Assembly: GCA_963805645.1 (NCBI GenBank)
Contig: CAWDVA010000006.1
Span: 310,001-374,000 of the forward strand
From: CAVXEH01 sp963805645
GTDB lineage: Bacteria > Chloroflexota > Limnocylindria > QHBO01
Reading direction: 5' to 3'
DNA: 64,000 bases
Of this stretch, positions 9,795-17,030 are shown piece after piece. How positions within the stretch are numbered: the stretch's first letter is position 1; every line of letters starts with the position of its first letter. A model generated the notes under the pieces. That model saw only the letters and a program-made list of their open reading frames with translations. It was not told where the DNA came from and made no database searches. The position numbers were made by a program, and so were the translations under genes.

Positions 9795-10942
9795 CCGGCC
9801 CGCGAGCCGATCCCGTCGAGCACTCGCCCGTGGAGGGAGACCTGGCGAGCGCCGCCCTCGACACGCTGCTGCGTGGCACGGCGTCGGGCTTCCTCATCCT
9901 GACCGATGATCATCTCCGGATCCTGCGGGCCGGGGTGACGGCCGCGCGGCTCGCCGAGCGGCCGGGTGACGACCTTCCCGGAATGAGCCTGATTGCCGCC
10001 TTCGGCTCTGCGCCGCTTGACGCGGTCGCCCGCGAGGCGCTCGAGCGCGGGACCCTGCGCCAGGGCGAGGTCCGCCTCGGCCGCCTGGGACAGCAGGTCT
10101 ACCAGGTGGAGGCCATGCCGCTCCACGGCGACGGCCTGGTGCTCTTCCTCCACGACGTGACCCGCATTCGGCGCGTGGAGCAGGTGCGACGCGACTTCAT
10201 TGCCAACATCAGCCACGAGCTGCGCACGCCGCTCACCTCCATCAAGCTCATCGCCGAGACGCTCTCGGGCGGTGCGGTGGATGACCTCCCGACGGCGCGT
10301 GACTTCGCCGGCCAGGTGGAGCGCGAGATCGACCACCTTGCGCAGCTGGTGGACGAGCTGCTGGAGCTCTCGATGATCGAGTCCGGCGAGGTGCAGCTCC
10401 AGATCGCGCCGGTCCGCCCCGACGTGATCGTCACGACCGTGATCCGCCGCCTGCGCCCCATGGCCGACAGGAGCCGGGTCCGCCTGGACACCGCGCCACC
10501 AGGGACCGATGAGGCGACCATCCGGGTTGCCGCCGACGAAGCGCGGCTTGAGCAGGCGCTCGTCAACCTCGTCCACAACGCCGTCAAGTTCAGCCACCCC
10601 GATGGCGAGGTGACCCTGGGCTGGGAGAGCCGCGGCGCCTACGTGCGGTTCTGGGTTCGCGACAACGGGATCGGCATCTCGCCCGCACATCTGGAGCGGA
10701 TCTTCGAGCGCTTCTACAAGGTCGACCGTTCGCGTGCGAGAGAGGATGACGAGATTCCCCAGGAGGTGCGCACGGGGAGCGCCGGCCTGGGCCTGGCCAT
10801 CGTCCGCCACATTGCCGAGGCGCACGGCGGGGGCGCGGGGGCCCAAAGCGAGGAGGGCCGCGGCAGCACATTCTGGGTCGACATCCCCACGGCGACGGAG
10901 GAGACGGAGGAGACTGTGGTGAGGACAGATACCGATGGGTAA
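9791..10942 (+). CDS. phoR: Sensor histidine kinase, PhoR type, without membrane segments
   Basis: An N-terminal PAS-like domain (about 25-125) is followed by HisKA with F-I-A-N-I-S-H-E-L-R-T-P (phospho-acceptor H142) and a HATPase domain with N-L-V-H-N-A-V-K-F-S, D-N-G-I-G-I and G-L-G-L-A-I-V. The usual PhoR N-terminal membrane helices are absent, so this kinase should be cytosolic and probably depends on the PhoU/Pst complex for its signal. It overlaps phoB by 4 bases, and a small basic protein gene starts inside its last codons. Confidence 0.92.
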   Translation: MTGPRADPVEHSPVEGDLASAALDTLLRGTASGFLILTDDHLRILRAGVTAARLAERPGDDLPGMSLIAAFGSAPLDAVAREALERGTLRQGEVRLGRLGQQVYQVEAMPLHGDGLVLFLHDVTRIRRVEQVRRDFIANISHELRTPLTSIKLIAETLSGGAVDDLPTARDFAGQVEREIDHLAQLVDELLELSMIESGEVQLQIAPVRPDVIVTTVIRRLRPMADRSRVRLDTAPPGTDEATIRVAADEARLEQALVNLVHNAVKFSHPDGEVTLGWESRGAYVRFWVRDNGIGISPAHLERIFERFYKVDRSRAREDDEIPQEVRTGSAGLGLAIVRHIAEAHGGGAGAQSEEGRGSTFWVDIPTATEETEETVVRTDTDG

Positions 10943-11168
10943 GGGCAAGAAGAAGAAGAACCGGCATGGTCCCGCCGAGCTGCTGATCGTCGAGGCGGAG
11001 GAGTTCCCCACCGCCGTGATCGTCGAGCTCTGGGGCCGCAACGCGAAGGGCAAGCGCGAGTTCCTCGACAGCCGCCGCTACGACACGCCCGGACGACGCA
11101 CCGGACGACGCGCCGGAGCCCGACGTCGAGAACTGACCGAGGATTCGCACGTGAGCGCCGCCGCCTGA
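10935..11168 (+). CDS. Small basic protein of unknown function
   Basis: A 77-residue protein starting M-G-K-G-K-K-K-K-N-R, with a middle part resembling a small beta sheet (L-L-I-V-E-A-E-E-F-P-T-A-V-I-V-E-L-W-G) and an R-rich, low-complexity tail. I do not recognise a family. The ATG lies 8 bases before the phoR stop, so it is the last gene of the pst-pho operon. The coherent start and coupling support a real gene; the lysine and arginine clusters suggest nucleic-acid, ribosome or polyphosphate contact, which is only inference. Confidence 0.6.
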   Translation: MGKGKKKKNRHGPAELLIVEAEEFPTAVIVELWGRNAKGKREFLDSRRYDTPGRRTGRRAGARRRELTEDSHVSAAA

Positions 11169-11187
11169 CCGTTCGAGCCAGGCGGCG
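11159..11187 (+). terminator. Stem-loop at the end of the pst-pho operon
   Basis: CGCCGCCTG (11159-11167) pairs perfectly with CAGGCGGCG (11179-11187) over an 11-base loop. It overlaps the stop codon of the small basic protein. No clear T-run follows, so termination strength is uncertain. Confidence 0.4.
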
Positions 11188-11202
11188 CGGACCGCGGCAC
11201 GT

Positions 11203-11257
11203 TTGTCGCTGACGCAGCGGAGCCGGTATCCTTGTGGCGTCAACGGGTTCCGTTGAC
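11203..11257 (+). promoter_or_regulatory. Promoter and palindromic operator of the MarR gene
   Basis: TTGTCG (11203-11208) and TATCCT (11227-11232) are spaced 18 bases apart. Immediately downstream, over the expected transcript start, is the perfect palindrome GTCAACGG-GTT-CCGTTGAC (11239-11257). MarR-family repressors bind such palindromes, so autorepression is likely. Confidence 0.6.
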
Positions 11258-11288
11258 GATCCTCTGCAGGCAGGCACACCACGCGACG

Positions 11289-11756
11289 ATGACTCCCGAG
11301 CCACGCTCCTCGACGGCCGAGGCCATGACCGATGACGAACGTCTCGCTGCGTGGGGCACCTTCCTCCGCGCCCACGCCCATGTGACCCGGGCGCTCGAGC
11401 ATGAGCTGCAGGCCGCCAAGGACCTGTCCCTCGCCGATTACGACGTCCTCTACCAGCTCGCCGCCGCCGAGGGCAGCCAGCTGCGGATGAGTGACCTCGC
11501 CGATCGCCTCCTGCTCTCCCGCAGCGGCGCCACGCGGCTGGTCGATCGGCTCGAGGCCGCCGGCCTCGTCCGGCGCGCCAGCTGCGCCACGGATCGCCGC
11601 GGGCTCTGGGCTCATCTCACCGACGCGGGACGCAGCCGCCTGCGGGACGCCACGCCAACCCACCTGCAGGGCGTCTGCGAGCACTTCCTGGACCGAATCC
11701 CGGCGCGCGAGCTGGAGCGCCTTCGCCGCACCCTGGAGCGCGTCGTCGAATCCTGA
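11289..11756 (+). CDS. MarR-family transcriptional regulator
   Basis: A 155-residue winged-helix repressor. The recognition region reads L-R-M-S-D-L-A-D-R-L-L-L-S-R-S-G-A-T-R-L-V-D-R-L, followed by the wing R-R-A-S-C-A-T-D-R-R-G. The ATG at 11289 is preferred over an earlier TTG at 11232 that would lie within the promoter/operator; an ATG at 11325 is also possible. A perfect 8+8 palindrome just upstream suggests self-regulation. The next gene has its own promoter, so the regulated target beyond itself is not evident. Confidence 0.85.
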   Translation: MTPEPRSSTAEAMTDDERLAAWGTFLRAHAHVTRALEHELQAAKDLSLADYDVLYQLAAAEGSQLRMSDLADRLLLSRSGATRLVDRLEAAGLVRRASCATDRRGLWAHLTDAGRSRLRDATPTHLQGVCEHFLDRIPARELERLRRTLERVVES

Positions 11757-11766
11757 TCGGGCACTG

Positions 11767-11795
11767 TTGACCCCCCTGAAGGCCGGTGCTACCGT
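11767..11795 (+). promoter_or_regulatory. Promoter of the GAF protein gene
   Basis: TTGACC (11767-11772) and TACCGT (11790-11795) with a 17-base spacer, about 80 bases before the ATG at 11877. Confidence 0.4.
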
Positions 11796-11876
11796 TCGGC
11801 GTCCTATGGACGCCGGCCTCGTTTCACCGACCCTGCCACAGGGCTGCTCGCATGCCGATTCGGGCGCGGTGCACGG

Positions 11877-12365
11877 ATGAGCCATCCCGTCCTCGAGGAG
11901 CGGCCGCTGGAGCACGGTGACGCCCTGAACCTCGTTCGCCAGGCCGTGGCGGAGGCACCCGGACCCGATGCGGCCGCCCAGCGCGCCGTCGAGGAGCTCC
12001 ACGAGCGGTTCCCGCACTACGACTGGATCGGGATCTACTGGGTCGAGGGGGCCGACCTGGTGCTGGGCCCGTGGATCGGCCCGGAGGCGACCGAGCACAC
12101 CCGCATCCCGATCGGCCTGGGGATCTGCGGTGCCGCGGCGGCATCGGGCCAGACGGAGATCGTTGACGACGTCGGCGCCGACGAGCGCTACCTGGCCTGC
12201 TTCACCACCACCCGCAGCGAGATCGTGGTCCCCATCCTGGCCGAGGGCCAGGTGGTGGGCGAGATCGACATCGACGGATCGGACCTCGCCGCCTTTGACG
12301 AGACGGACAAGCTCTTCCTCGAGGAGATCGCGGCGCTCCTCGCCCCGCTGCGTCCGCGCGCCTGA
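11877..12365 (+). CDS. GAF-domain protein, free methionine-R-sulfoxide-reductase-like
   Basis: Single GAF domain of 162 residues. It has the Y-D-W-I-G-I-Y-W strand, G-L-G-I-C-G-A-A-A and Y-L-A-C-F-T-T-T-R-S-E-I-V-V-P, the layout seen in free methionine-(R)-sulfoxide reductases. These enzymes use cysteines at the G-x-C-G and L-A-C positions, and both are present here, so an oxidative-stress repair role is plausible. A plain ligand-sensing GAF protein is the alternative. Upstream gene is a MarR regulator; downstream is an ECF sigma factor. Confidence 0.75.
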   Translation: MSHPVLEERPLEHGDALNLVRQAVAEAPGPDAAAQRAVEELHERFPHYDWIGIYWVEGADLVLGPWIGPEATEHTRIPIGLGICGAAAASGQTEIVDDVGADERYLACFTTTRSEIVVPILAEGQVVGEIDIDGSDLAAFDETDKLFLEEIAALLAPLRPRA

Positions 12366-12413
12366 GGGCCATGGCCGGGCGGCGGGTGTAACCGCACGCG
12401 TAGCAAGGTGGGA

Positions 12414-12986
12414 ATGGCCAGCAGACCAGACCGTCCCCCGGCGACGCCTGTCCCGGACGGCCCAGTGCGCGGCCGCTTCGAGGAGATCTACGACGCGCAC
12501 GTGGTACCTATCTATCGCTACATCTACGCCCGCGTCGGGAACCGGCCCGACGCCGAGGACCTGACCGCTCAGGTCTTCCTGCGCGCCGTTGAGGCGCTCG
12601 ATACCACCCGCGACGATGCGCAGATCGTCAGCTGGCTGTATCGCGTGAGCCAGAACGCGATCGCCGACCACTGGCGGGCGTTCTACCGACTCCCGCTGGT
12701 GGCCGCGGACCAGGTCGCGCCCGGCTGGGAGCCGGCCGATTCCGCGGAACCGATGGCGACCACGGCCGACGAGCCCGAGGCCGATCTCCCGGCGCGCAGC
12801 CGGGTGACCGCGCTCCTGGCCCGCCTGCCCGAGAACTACCGCCGCGTCCTGGAGCTGCGCTTCATCGAGCGCCTCTCGGTGGCGGAGACCGCCGAGCAGA
12901 TGGGCATCAGCCGCGGGAACGCGAAGGTGCTCCAGTACCGGGCCTTGCGCCGCGCCGCCCTGCTCGAGGGGAGTGCCGATGGCTGA
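12414..12986 (+). CDS. ECF-type RNA polymerase sigma factor
   Basis: Region 2 is visible as Y-D-A-H-V-V-P-I-Y-R-Y-I-Y-A-R-V-G-N with P-D-A-E-D-L-T-A-Q-V-F. Region 4 is the C-terminal helix-turn-helix (L-P-E-N-Y-R-R-V-L-E-L-R-F, then G-I-S-R-G-N-A-K-V). No region 1.1 or 3, as usual for extracytoplasmic-function sigma factors. The ATG at 12414 was preferred; GTG at 12408 adds two residues. The next gene starts 8 bases before its stop and looks like its membrane-bound partner. Confidence 0.9.
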   Translation: MASRPDRPPATPVPDGPVRGRFEEIYDAHVVPIYRYIYARVGNRPDAEDLTAQVFLRAVEALDTTRDDAQIVSWLYRVSQNAIADHWRAFYRLPLVAADQVAPGWEPADSAEPMATTADEPEADLPARSRVTALLARLPENYRRVLELRFIERLSVAETAEQMGISRGNAKVLQYRALRRAALLEGSADG

Positions 12987-13806
12987 CCGACCGCGCGACC
13001 CGCAGCACGAGATCGAGGCGGCTGACCGCTTCGACCGCTACCTCGACGCACTCGTGGAGGATCGTCGTCCCTCGCCGGAGGACATCACCGGGACCGATGA
13101 GGCCCGGATGGCGGGCACCGCCGCCGAGCTGGCAGGTGCCACCGCGGCAGGCGACGCCCCGGACCCGGCATTCGTCGAGCAGCTGCGCCGCCGCATGCGC
13201 CAGGCCGATGCCGGCATCGCGTCCCTCCGCGAGCGCCCGCCGTTCTCCCCGGATGCCACCGTCGGTACGACGGTCCCGGCGGTGCGCCGGATCCGCCTCA
13301 GCCGTCGCGCGCTTCTGCAGGGCGGGATCGGCGCGGCCGCAGGCCTGGCTGCCGGGGCGCTGGGCATGGCGGCCCTGCGTGGCCCCACGGCGCCGACCGG
13401 CGGCGGGCTCAGCGGCGGATCCGTTCCGCTTGTACCCGGGGAGGGGTTCTGGCAGGCGGTCACCACCACCGCAGACCTGCCTGCCGGGAGCGCGGTCCGC
13501 TTCAGCACGGCGGCCTTCGACGGCTACGTCGTCAACGACGGCGGCGAGGTGCGGGCCCTGTCAGCGGTCTGCACCCACATGGGCTGCACCCTGCAGTACC
13601 GCCCGAACTGGCACGACCTGCGCTGCCCGTGCCACGGCGCGAGCTTCGATCTCCACGGCGAGTTGGCCAACGGCCGTGACCGATGGGGCGAGTCCGGCGG
13701 GTACGCGGGCGACGCCCAGGCCTATCCCATCGCCCTGCCGGCCCTGGCCAAGCCGAAGGTGAAGGTCGCCGATGGCACCGTCTACGTCTGGACCGCCCAG
13801 GTCTGA
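12979..13806 (+). CDS. Membrane-anchored Rieske protein with anti-sigma-like N-terminus
   Basis: A 275-residue chimera. Residues 1-90 are cytosolic and resemble the short helical anti-sigma segments found behind ECF sigma genes (D-R-F-D-R-Y-L-D-A-L, later P-D-P-A-F-V-E-Q-L-R-R-R-M), without a zinc motif. A twin-arginine-like S-R-R-A-L-L (108-113) opens a hydrophobic segment to about 134. The exported part holds a Rieske [2Fe-2S] site: C198-T-H200-M-G-C203 and C216-P-C218-H219, including the disulfide pair of high-potential Rieske proteins. The ATG at 12979 has GAGGGGAG 6 bases upstream and overlaps the sigma gene. This suggests a redox-responsive partner of the sigma factor; a simple respiratory Rieske subunit is less likely given the N-terminus and neighbours. 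Confidence 0.75.
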   Translation: MADRPRDPQHEIEAADRFDRYLDALVEDRRPSPEDITGTDEARMAGTAAELAGATAAGDAPDPAFVEQLRRRMRQADAGIASLRERPPFSPDATVGTTVPAVRRIRLSRRALLQGGIGAAAGLAAGALGMAALRGPTAPTGGGLSGGSVPLVPGEGFWQAVTTTADLPAGSAVRFSTAAFDGYVVNDGGEVRALSAVCTHMGCTLQYRPNWHDLRCPCHGASFDLHGELANGRDRWGESGGYAGDAQAYPIALPALAKPKVKVADGTVYVWTAQV

Positions 13807-13818
13807 CCCGGCTCAGCC

Positions 13819-13833
13819 GCCGGTGAGACCGGC
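13819..13833 (+). terminator. Short hairpin after the Rieske/anti-sigma gene
   Basis: GCCGGT-GAG-ACCGGC, a perfect 6-base stem 12 bases after the stop codon. It is built partly from the left end of the 13824-14450 element, so it may be a by-product of that insertion. Confidence 0.3.
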
Positions 13834-14450
13834 AGGAGATGTTGCCAAGTCCTGACGGTGGCCCTTGCTAGCGAGACGTGACCCAGCTCAGGAGTAGATT
13901 CACCCGTCGGTACTCGGTGGGTATCCGGAGATCTCGCAGCAGGTGCTGGAGCGCCGCGTAGTCGGCGTCGAACCACCACATTGTCCCGAATCGGTCGCAA
14001 TCCCTCAGCAGCCGGTACCCGGACCAGACGCGCGTCGTGGCGCCAGGGATCTCGAACTCGACGAAGTTCGGGCGGAGGATGAGGGCCTTCCTCGCGTTCG
14101 CCACCTCGATGGCCCGGTCTGTGCCGAGTGGCCCGACCTTGAGCCACGAGTGAACGAAGAGGCGACCGTGGCGCAGCTCGATGCTCAGCTGGTAGGCCAA
14201 GTACATGATCCACAAGAGGGCGCCGCCGACCACATTGATCACCAGGAAGGCTGCGCTGAATGCGAGGCCCGCGCCGGCATCGGGTGTATGCGTCATGGCC
14301 ACGAAGATCTCGAACGGGGTGGCCAGCACCAGTACCGCGGTGATCAGGTACATCATCGCGTGGATGCGACAGAACGGCCGATGGATCACGTTGGGCAGGA
14401 TAGCCGCGCTGCGGTCATCAGGACCGGATCAACACGTCCTGCCGGTCTCA
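13824..14450. mobile_element. Putative 627-bp non-autonomous element with terminal inverted repeats
   Basis: The segment begins with TGAGACCGGCAGGA (13824-13837) and ends with its exact reverse complement (14437-14450). The similarity continues inward imperfectly for about 30 bases (TGTTG and GTCCTGA blocks conserved at both ends). The octamer GCCGCCGG flanks it directly on both sides (13816-13823 and 14451-14458), like a target-site duplication. The wider identity is 15 bases, CTCAGCCGCCGGTGA at 13812-13826 and 14447-14461. The right copy is the 3' end of a small membrane-protein gene. No transposase is encoded; the only gene inside is 13868-14389, which uses more A/T-ending codons than its neighbours. 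Confidence 0.6.
13868..14389 (-). CDS. Two-helix membrane protein with a PH-like cytosolic domain
   Basis: A 173-residue protein of unknown function. Two hydrophobic helices (about 12-32 and 42-68) form a membrane hairpin. The rest looks like a bacterial PH-like beta domain: L-R-H-G-R-L-F-V-H-S-W, F-V-E-F-E-I-P-G-A, and a terminal helix Y-A-A-L-Q-H-L-L-R-D-L. The GTG at 14389 gives the longest form; ATG-ATG at the M-M-Y-L-I-T position could also serve. Codons such as ACA, GCA, CAT and TTG are more common than in neighbouring genes. It lies wholly inside the inverted-repeat-bounded element and would be its cargo. Confidence 0.65.
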   Translation of the reverse strand: MIHRPFCRIHAMMYLITAVLVLATPFEIFVAMTHTPDAGAGLAFSAAFLVINVVGGALLWIMYLAYQLSIELRHGRLFVHSWLKVGPLGTDRAIEVANARKALILRPNFVEFEIPGATTRVWSGYRLLRDCDRFGTMWWFDADYAALQHLLRDLRIPTEYRRVNLLLSWVTSR

Positions 14451-14657
14451 GCCGCCGGTGAACCAGAGCAGCAGGTACTGGATCACGTACGGGATCGCGA
14501 AGAAGGCGAGGATGGCCAGCAGCACCAGGCCGATGTAGATGGCCAGGTGCATGTCCGGCGCCCGGGGCCGCTCCGGGGGAGGATCCGTCCGGAACGGCAG
14601 ATGGCTCGGCCGATGCGGCGGCTGGTGCTCGTAGGGGTGCTGCTTGAGGTCCGGCAC
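14448..14657 (-). CDS. Small single-helix membrane protein
   Basis: A 69-residue protein: a proline/histidine-rich N-terminal half, then one hydrophobic helix (H-L-A-I-Y-I-G-L-V-L-L-A-I-L-A-F-F) and a short tail ending F-T-G-G. The GTG start is 3 bases after the transketolase stop, so it is co-transcribed with that gene. Its last codons form the right copy of the 15-base duplication flanking the putative mobile element. Function unknown. Confidence 0.5.
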   Translation of the reverse strand: MPDLKQHPYEHQPPHRPSHLPFRTDPPPERPRAPDMHLAIYIGLVLLAILAFFAIPYVIQYLLLWFTGG

Positions 14658-14660
14658 CGC

Positions 14661-17030
14661 TCAGCCGCCGCGCTCGAGGTCCGCCACGATGGTCCGCAGG
14701 CGCTGCAGCCGGACCTCCCGGTCCGCGGCGTAGCGCTCGATCCCGGCCAGGATCTGCTCCGGGCCAAGGTGGGCCTCGTCCATGACCTCCTCGACCGTGC
14801 CGCCGGTGCGCCAGCGGTCGTCCCAGTCACTCGAGAGCGAGTACTCCGCGGCGACGGGTCCCTCGACCCAGTCGCGCATGAGCTTGAACGCACCGTTCGT
14901 GATCGCCATGCCGCTCAGGCGGTCGGCGTCGGAGCGGATCCGTTCGCGATACGCGGCGTCCTGCCGCGCAAAGAGCTGGGGGCTGAGGGCGGCCACGATC
15001 CGCACGTTGATGCCCCGGGCATCGAGCTCGGGGAGGATCTTGACCACGTTCGCGGTGGTCACCGTGCCGCGCACGTACACCGTTCCGGCCACGGGCCGGT
15101 CCGGAACCGCGTCCCGGATCAGGTACGCGCCGCGCGCCGCCTCGAAGTGCGAGGCCATGCCCAGCGCCGCGCGATCCGGGATCTCGACCGCGGGCCGCGT
15201 CAGGTGGAGCGCCACGATGGGCACGTCCGTCGCCAGGGCGGCGGCCAGGACCACCGGGACCTCGTTGTACTCCCACGGATGCAGGTCGATCACGTGACCC
15301 TCAGGGAAGAGCTGAGTCACCCCGGTGGCAAAGATGCCGAAGTGGGTCCGCGAGTCCTCGGCCGTCTCCGGACCGGAGTGCCCCGCGACCCAGATCACCT
15401 TGCCCAGCTTGAGCTGGGTGTCCTGGGCCAGCTGGGAGAAGAGCCGGAACGCGCCGTACTTGAGGTAGCTGAACGAGCCGTACGTCGAGCAGGCGCCCCA
15501 GAACCCGTTGAAGGACGCCATCGGGTCATCCGCCAGGTTGACGGTCGCCAGGCCCGCCATGAGCCCCGCGTTGGTGAACTCGGTGATCTCCTGGGGCAGC
15601 AGGGTCCCGCGCGGGTTGGTCTCGCGGTCGTACCAGCCCCAGCCGGGCATGCCCTCGTAGTCCTTGGCGAAGCCGGCGATGTTCGTGGACTCCGCGAGGT
15701 CCGCGGAGCAGGCGATCACCAGCGGCCGGCCGTACTCGGCCTTCGCGAAGGCGTTGACCCACGCACCCCAGCCTGCGAGCGCCGCCCGGTTGGGTGCCTT
15801 CTCGCCCGGCTTCTTCCACAGTGACTCGGGATAGGAGCGGACGTCGGTGATCCGCGGGTCGCCGAAGAGCTCCGCGCCGTGCCCGCCCAGGTTCAGGCCC
15901 GCGACGGTGTCGGGGACCGATGCGGCCAGCTCCAGGAGCCGGTCGCTGATGGCATCCACCACCTCGGGGTGCGAGCGCAGGACGCCCATGGCGATCCCGA
16001 AGTTGTGCCGCGCCTGCGCCTCGCGCTCCGCTGGATCGGCCGGCGCCGGCTGGTCCACCCCGGCGTACTCGACGCCGTGGCGGGCCATGAACTCCTTGCG
16101 CACCGCCCAGTACTCGGGCGCGTTCGTGGGCCACGGCGAGCCGTGGCTCTTGTTGTCGTACTTGCCGTAGCCGCGCCCCTTGCGGGTCTTGAACCATGCC
16201 ACCGACGGCAGGCCGCGCGGGTTCTCGCCACGCGCCGCCTCCAGGACCGCGCGGGTGACGGGCTCCCACTCCGAGCCGGACAGGGTGCCGGTCACCCGCC
16301 AGTCGTAGGCGCCGAACCAGCTCTCCGGGGTACCGGGCACGACCCGGCTGACAGCGGTGTCGTCGATGCCGAAGTCGTTCCAGTCGATGAGGAAGACCAG
16401 GTTCGACAGCCCCAGGCCCCAGGCCGTGTTGCGCGTCTCGTGGCTGGCGCCGGGCGTCAGGCCGCCCTCGCCCTCCACGGCAAAGACCTTGACCTCCTCG
16501 CAGCCGGCCAGCTTGAGGGCGATCGCCTCGCCGGCGGCCGGCGGCATGCCGTGGCCGGACGGACCGGTGTTGAACTTGAGGAAGAGGGTCTTTCCCTCCA
16601 TCTCGGCGTGGCCCGCCAGCCCGTCGCGGTGCCGCAGGCGGAGCAGGTCCTCCCAGGTCAGCGCCCAGCGGCCGCCATCGGGGAAGGCGAACTCCTGGCG
16701 CGGATCTCGCTCGTGGCGTGCGCGGAGCACTTCGTTGAGGACCGCCAGGGTCGCGTAGACCAGCGGCACGGTGTGGCCGGCGGAGAGCACGAACCGGTCG
16801 GCGAACGGCCGCCAGGGCCTGCGGACGTCCCAGCGCATGGCGCCGGACAGGAGCAGCGAGAGGAACAGGTGGACCTTGGAGCGCGACCCGCCGGGATGCC
16901 CCGACTGGCGGTAGTTCAGCGTGAGGTCAATGGCTTCGTCGACGACCTCGCGCACCAGCTCCCAGGACTCGAACGCCGGCGCGGCCTGCTCCAGCAGACG
17001 CTCCGCGGTGTCCGGGCGGGTGGCGGTCAT
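14661..17030 (-). CDS. Transketolase-family protein, divergent
   Basis: Thiamine-diphosphate enzyme of 789 residues, about 100 longer than classical transketolase. Family features are clear: S-G-H-P-G-G near residue 43, L-S-A-G-H at 82-86, G-P-S-G-H-G (156-161), and the TPP/Mg region at 186-219. There the usual G-D-G is G187-E188-G189, followed about 30 residues later by D-W-N218-D. Later A-D-L-A-E-S-T-N and a C-terminal transketolase-like domain follow. The GDG-to-GEG change and the replaced substrate loop suggest a paralogue rather than the housekeeping enzyme. The ATG overlaps the aminotransferase stop (ATGA), so the two are one operon and may act on related substrates. Confidence 0.8.
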   Translation of the reverse strand: MTATRPDTAERLLEQAAPAFESWELVREVVDEAIDLTLNYRQSGHPGGSRSKVHLFLSLLLSGAMRWDVRRPWRPFADRFVLSAGHTVPLVYATLAVLNEVLRARHERDPRQEFAFPDGGRWALTWEDLLRLRHRDGLAGHAEMEGKTLFLKFNTGPSGHGMPPAAGEAIALKLAGCEEVKVFAVEGEGGLTPGASHETRNTAWGLGLSNLVFLIDWNDFGIDDTAVSRVVPGTPESWFGAYDWRVTGTLSGSEWEPVTRAVLEAARGENPRGLPSVAWFKTRKGRGYGKYDNKSHGSPWPTNAPEYWAVRKEFMARHGVEYAGVDQPAPADPAEREAQARHNFGIAMGVLRSHPEVVDAISDRLLELAASVPDTVAGLNLGGHGAELFGDPRITDVRSYPESLWKKPGEKAPNRAALAGWGAWVNAFAKAEYGRPLVIACSADLAESTNIAGFAKDYEGMPGWGWYDRETNPRGTLLPQEITEFTNAGLMAGLATVNLADDPMASFNGFWGACSTYGSFSYLKYGAFRLFSQLAQDTQLKLGKVIWVAGHSGPETAEDSRTHFGIFATGVTQLFPEGHVIDLHPWEYNEVPVVLAAALATDVPIVALHLTRPAVEIPDRAALGMASHFEAARGAYLIRDAVPDRPVAGTVYVRGTVTTANVVKILPELDARGINVRIVAALSPQLFARQDAAYRERIRSDADRLSGMAITNGAFKLMRDWVEGPVAAEYSLSSDWDDRWRTGGTVEEVMDEAHLGPEQILAGIERYAADREVRLQRLRTIVADLERGG

